64,000 nucleotides of DNA from Artocarpus heterophyllus. Taxonomy: Eukaryota; Streptophyta; Magnoliopsida; Rosales; Moraceae. Positions 36,678-46,906 of the stretch are shown here, piece by piece. A program made the position numbers and the translations under genes. The notes below the pieces were generated by a model that saw nothing but the letters and a program-made list of their open reading frames with translations, did not search any database and had not been told where the DNA came from. The stretch is taken from the NCBI GenBank assembly GCA_025403435.1, contig CM046341.1, positions 13,477,219 to 13,541,218 on the forward strand, written 5' to 3'. Each line of letters begins with the position of its first letter. The stretch's first letter is position 1.

Positions 36678-36878
36678 CCAAGATCAACTGAAACGAGAAT
36701 TGATATCAACATTGTAGAAAGAGTTCAAAACATCCAAGAAGATTTGATGTTGCCCACATACTTCTTGATTCAAGGAAAAAAAAAAACTAATAAGAAAGAT
36801 CTAAAGGTGCATGAACACTTTTTCAATCGAGAATTAATTGCTCTTGCTCTTGAATTATGTGGACAACAAAAGCTTTAA
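36678..36878 (+). pseudogene. Unrecognised 66-codon open frame, possible exon relic
   Basis: A continuous frame follows TAG at 36675-36677 and ends at TAA 36876-36878. It reads through an 11-A run coding Lys, with protein-like segments NIVERVQNIQEDLMLPTYF and VHEHFFNRELIALALELCG. It lacks an upstream ATG. The preceding ttgttgatag could be an intron 3' end, which would make this a terminal exon. I do not recognise the family. Unit 1 has two more A and is frameshifted. An open run of this length could arise by chance. Confidence 0.22.
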
Positions 36879-37061
36879 ATGATGATTTCGAGCTCGCCTA
36901 TCAATATAATCAATTCCCAAATTTTAATGCTTCATAATTATATTAGTTTTAGCTAAGTTACTTTTATTACACCTATCTAACTATTTCTTTATTCTTGAGC
37001 ACCATTAATTTTTTAATATGTAGTTAATTTATGATCTAGGCTTGAATATAATTTGACAAGT

Positions 37062-37110
37062 GAGAGCAGTTTAGTTGGTTGTAAATCCGGTTCGAGTCAC
37101 GCTTAGCCCT
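37062..37110 (+). pseudogene. tRNA-like or SINE-like fragment, copy 3
   Basis: Paralogue of 1457-1505. It keeps box B ggttcgagtca and the terminal gccct, while the left arm has changed to agagc. Confidence 0.3.
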
Positions 37111-37114
37111 ACTC

Positions 37115-39265
37115 AAAAGTGTGGCATTTCCCCTCCCCTTGTATAAAAAAAATATATATAATTTAATTTTTTTGATACCAGCTAAAATAACTTTGATATC
37201 TTATTTACCAAAATCTGAGAAATAATATCCCATTTCCATAAAACTTTGGTTTTTATATCTACGATTATTGTTCTCAAATACGTATAAATATATCACCAAG
37301 ATAATTACATTATTATTCTCACCCATTTACAAGTCCCAGGACATATACATGAATATGAGTTTATAAAATATAGTCGGGATTAACGTTAATCTACATATGG
37401 TTATCATTCATAGAAATTAATTCTTCCCATGAATTTACTATATTGTTTGAATTGATCTATCATGTATCATGTCCAATTTATTATATTTCAAATACACACG
37501 TGTTTCTAGTTCATTAATCACCACTACAATAATCTACCTAATGGAAAAGACAATCCCAAAGAAAAAAAGAGAGAGAAAGAATGAAACGGACAACACCATA
37601 ATATGGAGAAAAAAAACAACCGAAAATATACGTAAAATTTTACAAAAGCAACCACATAAAGCGCATATATTTTTATTATTAAGGATTTTCAAGAGAAGCG
37701 AAATAGAACATTGTATTGGATGTGACTGATTCGGTAAAAATACCGTTGGTTTTTAAGTTTAGGCATCAAAATTGTCAATAAAAATAAATCCAGGAACAAA
37801 GCGACCTAAAGATTGTTTAAAGACAAAAGGATACAAAGATAGTTATTGAGGAATTAAGGGTACCAAAAGCTTTTCTTTTTTATTATATGAGATTAACAAT
37901 TAAATATATGAGATTAACAATTTCATGAATTTAGGGTGTTATGGTTGTGGTTCCAACCATATAGTTTTAATCACAAATTGTGTAAAATTCTTATATGCTA
38001 TAGTGTGTTGTTGTAATTTTTAGATTGTTTGGCATGTTAATTAAAACCAAAACTTTTGGTTCAAACACTGCAGTATGTAAAAGTTTTACACTGTAGCTTT
38101 TTTTGTTTACTTTATACTGTAACATGTAAGAGTTTTACATTGTTTTTGGATCAAACCATTTGTTATACTAACTCTTCTCCTGAACACCGCAACAATATCC
38201 GAATTTCAATCACAGAGATCCTACAAAAAAACTTTTTAAAATAGCATGTGCAATTTTTCCCATGTGATAATCTCAAACTAATAGTTTAATCAACTAGATG
38301 AAATTAATTAGGGGCAATTTTTGCTTTATTTTGATATTCATATAAAACCATCTTTTAGGAATTATAGTAGTTTTCATGATATTTTAGAAAGTTTAGCATT
38401 CTAAACTTACTATATTGTTTGATTTGATTTGATTTACAAGAATACAGGCACAAACTAATTCATACCACACAAAGCAAAAGATCGTAGTAAGAACGATCCA
38501 ATCGACTTCAGTTGTAAGCAACAATATTAATTTTAACGAATAATATCAAGTGAAATAATGGAATAAAGCAAAAGCTTTGTTGAAACAATTACTTTTTATT
38601 TGGGCTACTTTTACTGTAGTTGATTATAAATTTATAATTCTTTATGCTGTTGTTATCGTTAGTGTTAAAGGTTATTATAATTAAGATTCCTTTGTCAGAC
38701 ACTAGTTTCGTTTGTTTTCTGCCTGTTTTGAAAATTGTGACAGGTGAATTCGGGATTAGTGCAAGATTAAGAAAGCAAAGAAAGAAAACAATCCACGTGC
38801 TTCTTCACGTGTGGATGAAACCTCGAGGCCAACCTCTGTCTACGTGTTGGCAATGTATCCTAAGGAACACTGTGCACTATTTTCAATTAAGAACGTGATT
38901 TGGAAGCCATTTTTAAATTTATGTAATTTAAATGGTAATTTTAAATTAATGTTTATAAAAAAAAAAAACTCTTAATAAATTTATCGGCGAAACGAATGGT
39001 TTTGGATAGTTTAAATATGAGATTTTAAATTGACGTTAAAAAAAAAAAAAACTTAACAAATTTTTCGACGAAACGGATAGTTGAATGGTTTAAATATGAG
39101 AAGGGTGTTTCAAAAATTTTTTGGCGCAAATAACAGGCTATCCCAGCTATATGTTCTGTCACATATACAATATGCTTTTAACTTTATTTTAATTTTACAA
39201 CAATTTCCGGTGGAATCAGTAAAATGAGTGCATATCAAGATTATGGACCTGTGCGTCTTTATTGA
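37115..39265. other. Noncoding left block of unit 3, with a divergence step
   Basis: Paralogue of 1510-3750. Near 38587 a stretch of roughly 70 bases present in units 1 and 2 (from aaacgttgtcgttttc to about cactaacc) is missing. To the right, differences become much denser. No gene is supported. Confidence 0.5.
38794..38811. promoter_or_regulatory. Two G-boxes 6 bp apart, unit 3
   Basis: CACGTG at 38794-38799 and 38806-38811 with cttctt between. The pair is unchanged although the sequence around it is diverged. Confidence 0.25.
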
Positions 39266-39402
39266 ATCCAAGCTCCATAGAAAGAGGATAAAAGCTCAGA
39301 TTGAGGAAGAAACTAGGCTTTGATGACAAAGAACCAATATAGGGGAAATGGAGTTGGCGTTGGCTGGAAGAGTTCAAGATAATGGGAAGGCTTTGGCGCT
39401 AG
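39266..39402 (+). pseudogene. Unrecognised coding relic, broken in unit 3
   Basis: Paralogue of 3754-3888 with the same two TAG codons and two single-A insertions as unit 2. Confidence 0.25.
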
Positions 39403-39565
39403 GAAACCATAATTGGAGACCTATCAACTGGGTGGGGAAGGAAAAACGAAACTCAATTTGCCAAAAAAAAAAAAAAAAAAAGAGGAAGAAACAAAAAAAT
39501 CAAGTGACCAATGGCTGGTGTTGTAGTAAATAGCTAACGAGAAGATCAAGGCATTGGGTTAAAAA

Positions 39566-39708
39566 GGGTGTTCAATAAAACAGTTTGAATTTAAAAATGA
39601 ATTGACACCGTAGCATATTGTAATAATTTTTATTTTACATCGTAATGTGTGAGAGCTTTACATTATAGACAATTCAAACTCATAAATTTAAATTCATCTC
39701 CCAAACAC
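39566..39708. mobile_element. MITE-like repeat, unit 3 copy
   Basis: Paralogue of 3986-4130. Left end gggtgttcaata, right end ctcccaaacac. Confidence 0.5.
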
Positions 39709-40056
39709 AAAGTAAAAAGGAAATTGTTAAAAGAATGCCTACTTAATTTTTTTAGTTCAATGTATAATAACAATAATAATTATGGGAGTTCAATGTACAA
39801 TAATTTTTTAGGAATATGAAAGATACCAACAATAAATAGGGTTACTATAGGAGTTTAAAAACCATTCACATTCTTATATTAATTATAAAAAAAATTAAAA
39901 GTAACAAAAATATTTTTAATTAATGCTTAAGGCTAACAAGTTGTTTAACCCTCTATAATAAGTCATATAAAACGTTATATCATCAAATAAAATAAAGGTA
40001 CCGTCTATTTCTATCATTAGATCTGACTATTGATGAAAACATTGCCATTGAAAACT
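39709..40056. other. Noncoding spacer with empty LTR site
   Basis: Holds the uninterrupted target site (ttgtttaaccctctataa, 39941-39958) of the element inserted at 23120-28937 in unit 2. The last five bases, aaact (40052-40056), are the target duplication of the following retrotransposon. Confidence 0.7.
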
Positions 40057-42163
40057 TGTAACGTCCCGAAATTTATTTAATATTAATGTAATGTAAATGA
40101 TGAATTAGTGTGCCATAATTAAAGTTTTAACTTTAATTAGATTATTTGGTTGGATTTTTAGTTTTTGGTTGTTTTGTTAAATTGATGTGTTCAAAAGATT
40201 TCTTATTGATTTAAAATGATGTTTTGAGTTTTAAAACACAATAATTTGTAAAATGTTAAAAATACTCTGTTTTGCAAAACCGTGGGCGGCACATGGTTTT
40301 CGCACAGTAAAACCGCCCACCGATTTTCTCTATTTATTTCTCTCTTCTCTCTCTCTCTCTCTTCTCTCTCTCGGCAGCCCCTCTCTCTCTCTCAATCTCT
40401 TTCAAAAATTTTGATTTCCATTCGAATCCAAGCTTCGGAACAGCAAGGAAGAAGCTCGGGGACGTGATTCAGCAACCGAGAACGCGGATTGAAGCTTCGA
40501 TTCGAGGTTAGATTCGAAATTTCTAAACTTTTTACAAAATTTTCAATTTTGTGTGTTTTTGAAATCTAAGTTTGTTTTAGCTTAGAAAACCGTGAATTTG
40601 TGTTAAATGAACTTAAAACAACTAGAATCTAAACCTAGATTGAAGAAAAACGGATTGGATTCAAGATTTTCATTTTTCTCCTCTTTTTCTCATTTTTGGA
40701 TTTTTGAGGATTTTGAGTTTAAATGTTGTTTAAATGATTCCAAACATGTTCTAGAATGTTTTTCTATCAACTATAGTTGTTTTTCATGCCTGGGATTTGA
40801 GAAAAACAGGTTAGAAACAAGATTTAGATTTTGGGGGTTGAGAAACCCGTGGCTGGGATTTCTGGATCTTCCCAGTTCGGCAGGCCGAAGTTCATGTTCG
40901 GCAGGCCGGAGTGATGATCGGCAGGCCGGTGTTCTTCCGACCGGCAGGCCGAACCTTGTTTCCGGCAGGCCGAACTGTACAGTTCGGCAGGCCGAAGCAG
41001 GGCGTCCGGCAGGCCGACCGAGGCATGGAAAATTTTGTGATTTTTACCCGATTTCACTGTTTTGAACCCTAATTTAAATCCCAACCTTATAGGATGATTT
41101 TAATGATACAAATGGCACACTAGGACATCATGAAGTGATTTAGTAACATAGAATGTTTCGAACTAGATATTGATCGACTTAGTTTGTATCTAGGATTGTT
41201 CGTGGTTCCGTGGAGCTAACGTATAGCGGACCGGGATTACGGTGTGGGGTACCGGCACGAGTACTGAGGTAGGACTTCTATCCTATTTCTTTGGTAGCCT
41301 GGTTTTGAAATGATTTGGCTTTGAAAAGGATTTCTATCAAAATGTTTTCAACGGTTGTTTGAAAATGATTTTATCGGTTATATTTTTATATACCGTGACA
41401 TGAAATGAATTTCATAATAAATATAATTGACAACACTCGGTAATTGGGTTTTGAATGATAATGATAATAAACACATGGGCATGATGCCATATCAGAGATC
41501 GGGTCGTGATCGACCTTGGGGGCAGGTCCCGAAACCCAGCTGGGCCACTACGGTGGTGATTTCATGGTTTGCCTAGGTAAAAGTAAACTGGTGTTTTGAC
41601 TTGACGAGTAAACTGTTCTGTGTCAGAATGGTTCTACTCAATTTATTTATTTATTTATTCAAGTTTCCTTTCTGTATAACTCCTGATAATGTTATGTTCC
41701 TTTGCATTAAATTATTTTATAAAAACTTAGTCCTACTGAGCCTTTCGCTCACATTTTATCTGTTTTAAATCCCCCCCCCCCCCCTTCTGGGTGGTTTCCC
41801 ATTTAGGTTTGGAGAAGATTCTTCGGACCGAACTCAGGAGCAATAGGAGAATTTATTTGCAATCTGTATTTATTAATCAAGGCATGTAAGACTTATCTCT
41901 ATTTGTACTTGGACTGTAATTGTATTTGTGATATTGTCAGATTCATGTGTGTGCACAAGTTGTGGGTTGTGGAACCCATATTCGCGGTTTTTATCCAATT
42001 ATTGTTATTTGTTTAATGATTTTAAATTCTTTTATCAAATGTGGTGGAAAATCTCTTTATTTCTTGCCTAATTGGATTCTTAAACTCTCGGTTTTTAATT
42101 AAATTCTCTTTTAATTAATCTAAATATTCCGCCACGTCACCTCCTGTACTCCGGGGCGTGACA
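40057..42163 (+). repeat. 5' LTR, 2107 bp
   Basis: TG...CA ends (tgtaacgtcccgaaat to ccggggcgtgaca). Compared with the 3' LTR it lacks about 28 bases in the CT-rich leader (near 40350) and about 26 bases in the palindrome array. The solo LTR at 20685 has the longer array, so the array deletion is private to this copy. It contains a C homopolymer near 41771. Confidence 0.95.
40875..41019. repeat. TTCGGC-AG-GCCGAA palindrome array, 5' LTR
   Basis: About seven units, one fewer than in the 3' LTR because of a 26-base deletion between units. Perfect palindromes alternate with one-base variants. Confidence 0.9.
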
Positions 42164-42166
42164 GAA

Positions 42167-42178
42167 TGGTATCAGAGC
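42167..42178 (+). other. Primer binding site (tRNA-iMet)
   Basis: tggtatcagagc, three bases after the 5' LTR, matches the complement of the 3' end of plant initiator-Met tRNA, the usual primer for plant LTR elements. Confidence 0.92.
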
Positions 42179-42268
42179 TCAAGGTTATGAACCTTGGGAA
42201 TTGTGCACACATAGGTTTGACAATGAAATACCTCTGACAGTCCAAATTTTGTTTTCAGAAGTGAGAGA

Positions 42269-45200
42269 ATGGCACCTAGACGTCGTTCGACAGCTGACGC
42301 CGAGTTCGGAAATGATGAGGGCCTGATGAGGTCTATGATCGCGGCTTTCCGGCAGATGGCAGCCAGGACTAGACCGGAAGACTCCAGTGTTGGTAGTCGG
42401 CATGCCTTCTTTAAGGAATTTCGGCGGGCGTCTATTCCGACTTTTGATGGCAATGGGGATCCGCAGTTAGCAGAGTATTGGTTGGATTCGATCTTGAAGC
42501 ATCTTGATACCCTTGGTGTGCCTGAGGAGTATCGTGTGGAGTTTGCGGTGTATAAGCTCGAGGGTGGCGCTAACACCTGGTGGAAACAAACTAAGCGTCT
42601 GGAGCGCGGTGGCGATATCGGTTGGGACAAGTTCGAGGATCTGTTCTATGATCGGTATTTTCCGCAGGGATATAGAGATCAGAAGGCAGCTGAGTTTTAT
42701 AGATTGCAGCAGGGTGATATGTCAGTTCGAGAGTATGAGGCGAAGTTTAGCGAGTTGGCCAGGTTTGCTCCATCAGCTGTGGCATCGGAGCGCGAGAAAT
42801 GCATCAAGTTTCAGGAAGGACTCAAGGGTCCTATTCGACGGCAGTTGGTTGCTCTACGGCTTAGGGGTTTCGGAGAGCTTGTGTCGTCGGCGATCTCCGT
42901 GGAGAATGATTATGTGCAGTATTGTGAGGACCGAGCCAAGGCTTCAGGAGGACCGCAGAGGAGTGGCAGGAAGAGCACCAGTAGTCGTCCAGCTCTGGGG
43001 AAAGGCAAGCAAGGCGGTGCGACCAGTGGCAGCAGCAGTTCGTCTGGCAGCGGGTGCAATCCCTACAGCTTTCATTGTCATTTCTATCAGCAGCCCGGAC
43101 ACATCAAGAGGAATTGCCCGATCAGGAGTGCTCGTCTTGGATCGCAGACCGGGGAGGATGCCAGTCGTTCGTCTCAGCCTCAGCCTCAGACCCTACCTCC
43201 GCCTCCGCAGTACCCGCAGTTGCAGTATCTGCAGTTTTCTCCTCAGCAATTCTCATATCCGGCACGAGGACAGCAGCTGCAGTATTTTCAGCGCAGTGTT
43301 CCTCAGTATAGAGCTCCGAGTACAGGTAGTGTGCAGTCATCTCCATCTCAGCAGTATCGGCCGAGTAATGCAGGACCCAGCAATGTCGGTAGAGGAAAAG
43401 GGAAGGCGCCAGTGCAGGTTCATGCAATGGCATCTGGAGGGTCAGATTCTCAGATTGGTAACGCGGTTGTCGATGGTATGATTTTGGTTTCTAGATCTCT
43501 AGCTCGCATTTTATTTGATACCGGTGCCTCTCATTCTCTCATTTCGAGTTCCATTGTACATGCCTTGGGATTAGAAGTAGAAGAGTTTAATGAACCCCTA
43601 GTTATAACTTCTCCCTTGGGGCGGGTGTGTGTGAATTGTATGTGTAAATCTTGTAAAATAAAGATTGGGGATGAGATTTTGAAAAGTGATTTGACTGTAC
43701 TCCCCATGAGTTCCTATGATGTGATTTTAGGGATGGACTGGTTGTCCAGGTATAGTGCAGTTGTGGACTGCCAACTTAGAAAAGTGACCCTAGTGTCTGA
43801 AAGTGGGACGGTAATCACCTACCAGGGTGGTGGTGATTGGCTAATGAGTGAGCGTCTCATGAAGTCATGTCTAGGAGGGCGAAGGAATCTAGATTGTTTT
43901 GCTTTTCTTGCCAATCTAGATTGCGAGCCCTATGTTTCGAGTAGTAGTGTAGCGATTCCGGTGGTTGGTGAGTTCGAGGATGTCTTCCCCGACGAGTTTT
44001 CAGGGTTACCACCGCATCGGGAGATTGAGTTTGGTATCGAGTTGTTTCCAGGGACATCACCGATTTCTATGGCACCTTATCGAATGGCGCCGGCAGAAAT
44101 GAAGGAATTGAGGAAGCAACTTCAGGAGCTTGCTGATAAAGGATGTATTCGGAATAGCACATCTCCGTGGGGAGCACCAGTTTTGTTCGCTAAGAAGCAC
44201 GATGGGACTCTCAGGTTATGTGTAGATTATCGGCAGGTAAATCGTGTTACGATGAAGAACAAGTATCCTTTGCCTAGGATTGATGAGCTATTTGATCAGT
44301 TGGGAGGTTCGCGATACTTCTCAAAGATTGATTTGCGGTCAGGTTATCATCAGCTCAGAATCAAGGAAGAGGATATTCCCAAGACAGCTTTTAGGACTCG
44401 GTATGGGCACTTCGAGTTTCTGGTTATGTCTTTTGGGTTGACGAATGCTCCAGCAGCTTTTATGGATTTGATGAACAAGATATTTAGGCCGTATCTGGAT
44501 CAGTTTGTGATCGTGTTCATCGATGATATTCTTGTGTATTCTAAGACTTGGGAGGAGCATGAGCAGCATCTTCGGATCGTGCTTCAGATTCTGCGGGAGC
44601 ACCAGTTGTATGCTAAGAGGGAAAAGTGTGAGTTCTGGTTGACTGAGGTCAAATTTCTGGGTCATGTCATCTCGGAGCATGGTATTTCAGTGGATCCGTC
44701 CAAGATTGAAGCTATATTGGAGTGGGAACGACCAAGGAATGTAGCGGAGATTCGCAGCTTCTTAGGTCTTGCTGGATATTATAGGAAGTTTGTAAAGGAC
44801 TTTTCGAAGATTGCAGCTCCGTTGACGAGGTTGATCAGGAAAAACGTCAGGTTTGAGTGGGATGAAGACTGTGAGTTTGCTTTTCAGGAATTGAAGAACC
44901 GGTTGACTTCAGCTCCAGTATTAGTTATTCCTAGCAGTGACGAGCCGTATGAGGTTTATGCTGATGCTTCAGGGCGCGGACTTGGATGCGTGTTGATGCA
45001 GCATGGACGTGTGGTTACGTACGGATCGAGACAGCTACGACCTCACGAGCGGAATTATCCTACTCACGATTTAGAGCTTGTAGCGGTGATCTACGCGCTG
45101 AAGATTTGGAGATGTTACTTGTATGGAGCATCGTTTCAGGTCTTCTCCGATCACAAGAGTTTGAGGTATTTGTTCACTCAGAGGGATCTCAACTTGAGGC

Positions 45201-46441
45201 AGCGCAGATGGGTAGAGTACATGGAGGATTATGATTTCGCGTTGCAGTATCATCCCGGAAAAGCTAATGTGGTCGCGGACGCGCTTAGCAAGAAGTCTTC
45301 AGGGACTCTCGCTTGTTTGATTTTTGAGGACTGGAGCAGGGATGCGACAGTGAGTGAGTATCGGCTACAGTATCATGACGATGGTGATCGAGTTTCGTTA
45401 TATCATGTGGAAGCGACTCCAGCTCTTGTTCGGATGGTGAAGCAAGGTCAGTGGCAGGATCGACATTTGCAGGGGATTTGGTCGCGGATTCAGAACGGGG
45501 AGCAGTTCGAGGAATGGAGCGTGCATGCAGATGGATCGTTGTACTTCCGGGAGCGTCTTGCAGTTCCAGTTATCGCCGAGGTGACGAAAGCCGTTCTAGA
45601 TGAAGCTCATAGGTCTCAGTTTGCTATTCATCCGGGGAGCACCAAGATGTATCGTGATTTGAAGAGGCACTATTGGTGGAGAGGCATGAAGAAAGATGTT
45701 CGTGAGTACGTGGCCAAGTGTTCGACGTGTCTTCAGGTGAAAGCCGAGCATCAGAAGCCTGCAGGTCAGCTTCAGCCGCTTCCTATTCCAGGGTGGAAAT
45801 GGGAGCATGTGACGATGGATTTCCTCATAGGTTTGCCGAGGACGGAGCAGCGGCATGATGCAGTTTGGGTTGTGGTCGACAGGTTGACGAAATCGACGCA
45901 TTTCATTCCGTTTAGGTCGACGTGTTCCAGGAAGATTCTCGGGGAGTTGTATATGCAGAACATTGTGAGGTTGCATGGAGTTCCTTTGTCCATCACCTCT
46001 GATCGAGATACCAGGTTTAATGCTAAGTACTGGAGGAGTTTTCAGGAAGCTTTGGGTACGGATTTGAACTTCAGTACGGCGTTTCATCCTCAGACTGATG
46101 GGCAGTCTGAGCGGGTTATTCAAGTTCTCGAGGATATGTTGCGTGCTTGTGCGTTGGACTTCGGCGGGAATTGGAAGCAATGTTTGCATTTGGCGGAGTT
46201 CGCGTACAACAACAGTTATCAGGCGAGTATCGGTATGGCACCATTTGAGGCATTGTATGGGCGACCGTGTCGGTCACCTGTGTGTTGGGCCGAGCCGGAA
46301 GATAGAGTTATTCTTGGGCCAGATGAGATTCGTGACAGCAACGAGAAAGTCGTGGTGATTCGGGATCGGTTGAGAGCAGCTCAGAGTCGGCAGAAGAGCT
46401 ACGCGGATAGGAGACGTAGACCTTTAGAGTTCGCGGTTTGA
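42269..46441 (+). CDS. gag-pol polyprotein up to a premature stop (1390 aa)
   Basis: One frame encodes Gag and Pol. The ATG at 42269 lies 90 bases after the primer site and opens with MAPRRRST. Gag capsid domain is at about residues 65-200. The zinc knuckle at about 270-283 reads C-x2-Y-x4-H-x4-C, so the second cysteine is replaced by Tyr. Protease has FDTGAS at 416-421. Reverse transcriptase (about 615-800) has [11 protein letters not shown] with D688 and FIDDILVY with D752 and D753. RNase H (about 890-1010) has D899, E936, D961 and D1004. The integrase zinc domain has H1114, H1121, C1151 and C1154; the core has D1184, D1245 and E1281, a D-35-E spacing. Translation ends at TGA 46439-46441, where related elements have Gly in the G-D-x-V motif. 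All catalytic residues seen are intact. The tail continues in the same frame to 46858. Confidence 0.96.
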   Translation: MAPRRRSTADAEFGNDEGLMRSMIAAFRQMAARTRPEDSSVGSRHAFFKEFRRASIPTFDGNGDPQLAEYWLDSILKHLDTLGVPEEYRVEFAVYKLEGGANTWWKQTKRLERGGDIGWDKFEDLFYDRYFPQGYRDQKAAEFYRLQQGDMSVREYEAKFSELARFAPSAVASEREKCIKFQEGLKGPIRRQLVALRLRGFGELVSSAISVENDYVQYCEDRAKASGGPQRSGRKSTSSRPALGKGKQGGATSGSSSSSGSGCNPYSFHCHFYQQPGHIKRNCPIRSARLGSQTGEDASRSSQPQPQTLPPPPQYPQLQYLQFSPQQFSYPARGQQLQYFQRSVPQYRAPSTGSVQSSPSQQYRPSNAGPSNVGRGKGKAPVQVHAMASGGSDSQIGNAVVDGMILVSRSLARILFDTGASHSLISSSIVHALGLEVEEFNEPLVITSPLGRVCVNCMCKSCKIKIGDEILKSDLTVLPMSSYDVILGMDWLSRYSAVVDCQLRKVTLVSESGTVITYQGGGDWLMSERLMKSCLGGRRNLDCFAFLANLDCEPYVSSSSVAIPVVGEFEDVFPDEFSGLPPHREIEFGIELFPGTSPISMAPYRMAPAEMKELRKQLQELADKGCIRNSTSPWGAPVLFAKKHDGTLRLCVDYRQVNRVTMKNKYPLPRIDELFDQLGGSRYFSKIDLRSGYHQLRIKEEDIPKTAFRTRYGHFEFLVMSFGLTNAPAAFMDLMNKIFRPYLDQFVIVFIDDILVYSKTWEEHEQHLRIVLQILREHQLYAKREKCEFWLTEVKFLGHVISEHGISVDPSKIEAILEWERPRNVAEIRSFLGLAGYYRKFVKDFSKIAAPLTRLIRKNVRFEWDEDCEFAFQELKNRLTSAPVLVIPSSDEPYEVYADASGRGLGCVLMQHGRVVTYGSRQLRPHERNYPTHDLELVAVIYALKIWRCYLYGASFQVFSDHKSLRYLFTQRDLNLRQRRWVEYMEDYDFALQYHPGKANVVADALSKKSSGTLACLIFEDWSRDATVSEYRLQYHDDGDRVSLYHVEATPALVRMVKQGQWQDRHLQGIWSRIQNGEQFEEWSVHADGSLYFRERLAVPVIAEVTKAVLDEAHRSQFAIHPGSTKMYRDLKRHYWWRGMKKDVREYVAKCSTCLQVKAEHQKPAGQLQPLPIPGWKWEHVTMDFLIGLPRTEQRHDAVWVVVDRLTKSTHFIPFRSTCSRKILGELYMQNIVRLHGVPLSITSDRDTRFNAKYWRSFQEALGTDLNFSTAFHPQTDGQSERVIQVLEDMLRACALDFGGNWKQCLHLAEFAYNNSYQASIGMAPFEALYGRPCRSPVCWAEPEDRVILGPDEIRDSNEKVVVIRDRLRAAQSRQKSYADRRRRPLEFAV

Positions 46442-46858
46442 GATTTTGTTCTCTTGAGGGTGTCACCTCGTAAGGGAACTATGCGGTTCGGAGTGAGTGG
46501 GAAACTCGCGCCGAGGTATATTGGGCCGTTCGAGATCACTCAGCGTGTTGGTGTGGTCGCTTATCGGCTTGATCTTCCGCCCGAACTTTCTCATGTGCAC
46601 GATGTGTTTCATGTGTCGATGCTTAGGAAGTGTCCACCTGAGCAGGGTAAGATAGTATCGTTTCGCGATGTGCAGGTTCAGGAGGATACGACGTACGAAG
46701 AAGTGCCGATTCAGATCATCGACCGGAAAGTGATTAGCTTGCGTCGTCATGAGATACCATTGGTAAAGGTCGTGTGGCAGCATCACGGGGTTGATGAAGC
46801 CACTTGGGAATTAGAGTCGAGTATGCGGGAATTGTATCCGCATTTGTTTTGTTTTTGA
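46442..46858 (+). pseudogene. C-terminal gag-pol tail beyond the stop: GPF motif and chromodomain-like segment
   Basis: This continues the gag-pol frame directly after the TGA at 46439-46441, with no frameshift, and ends at the TGA 46856-46858. It holds the end of integrase (LRVSPRKG, then APRYIGPFEI, the GPY/F module), the segment LSHVHDVFHVSMLRKC, and a final chromodomain-like stretch with VKVVWQHHGVDEATWELES. In chromoviruses this tail is thought to guide integration to heterochromatin. A single base change from a Gly codon would explain the stop. No separate start for the tail is apparent. Confidence 0.9.
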
Positions 46859-46892
46859 GATGAGTTGTAAATTTCGAGGACGAAATTTCTTT

Positions 46893-46906
46893 TAGGGATG
46901 GAGAGT
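46893..46906 (+). other. Polypurine tract
   Basis: tagggatggagagt directly precedes the 3' LTR at 46907. This is the expected plus-strand priming site. Confidence 0.8.

Larger units (their letters stand above)
18015..36967. repeat. Tandem segmental duplication, unit 2
   Basis: Second direct copy, 18.95 kb. It parallels unit 1 from 1363 and unit 3 from 36968. The extra length over unit 1 is mainly the solo LTR at 20685-22836 and about 200 bases deleted from unit 1. The A/B junction is at 34712. The first 1.3 kb (18015-19270) is almost identical to 36968-38240. Confidence 0.95.

Noticed and set aside
39348..39533. 61-aa frame MELALAGRVQ...
   Set aside because: It is an alternative frame over the coding relic and runs into a poly(A) Lys tract.
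42504..43481. 325-aa frame and several minus-strand frames over gag-pol
   Set aside because: They are other-frame readings of the gag-pol gene, favoured by its GC-rich codons.
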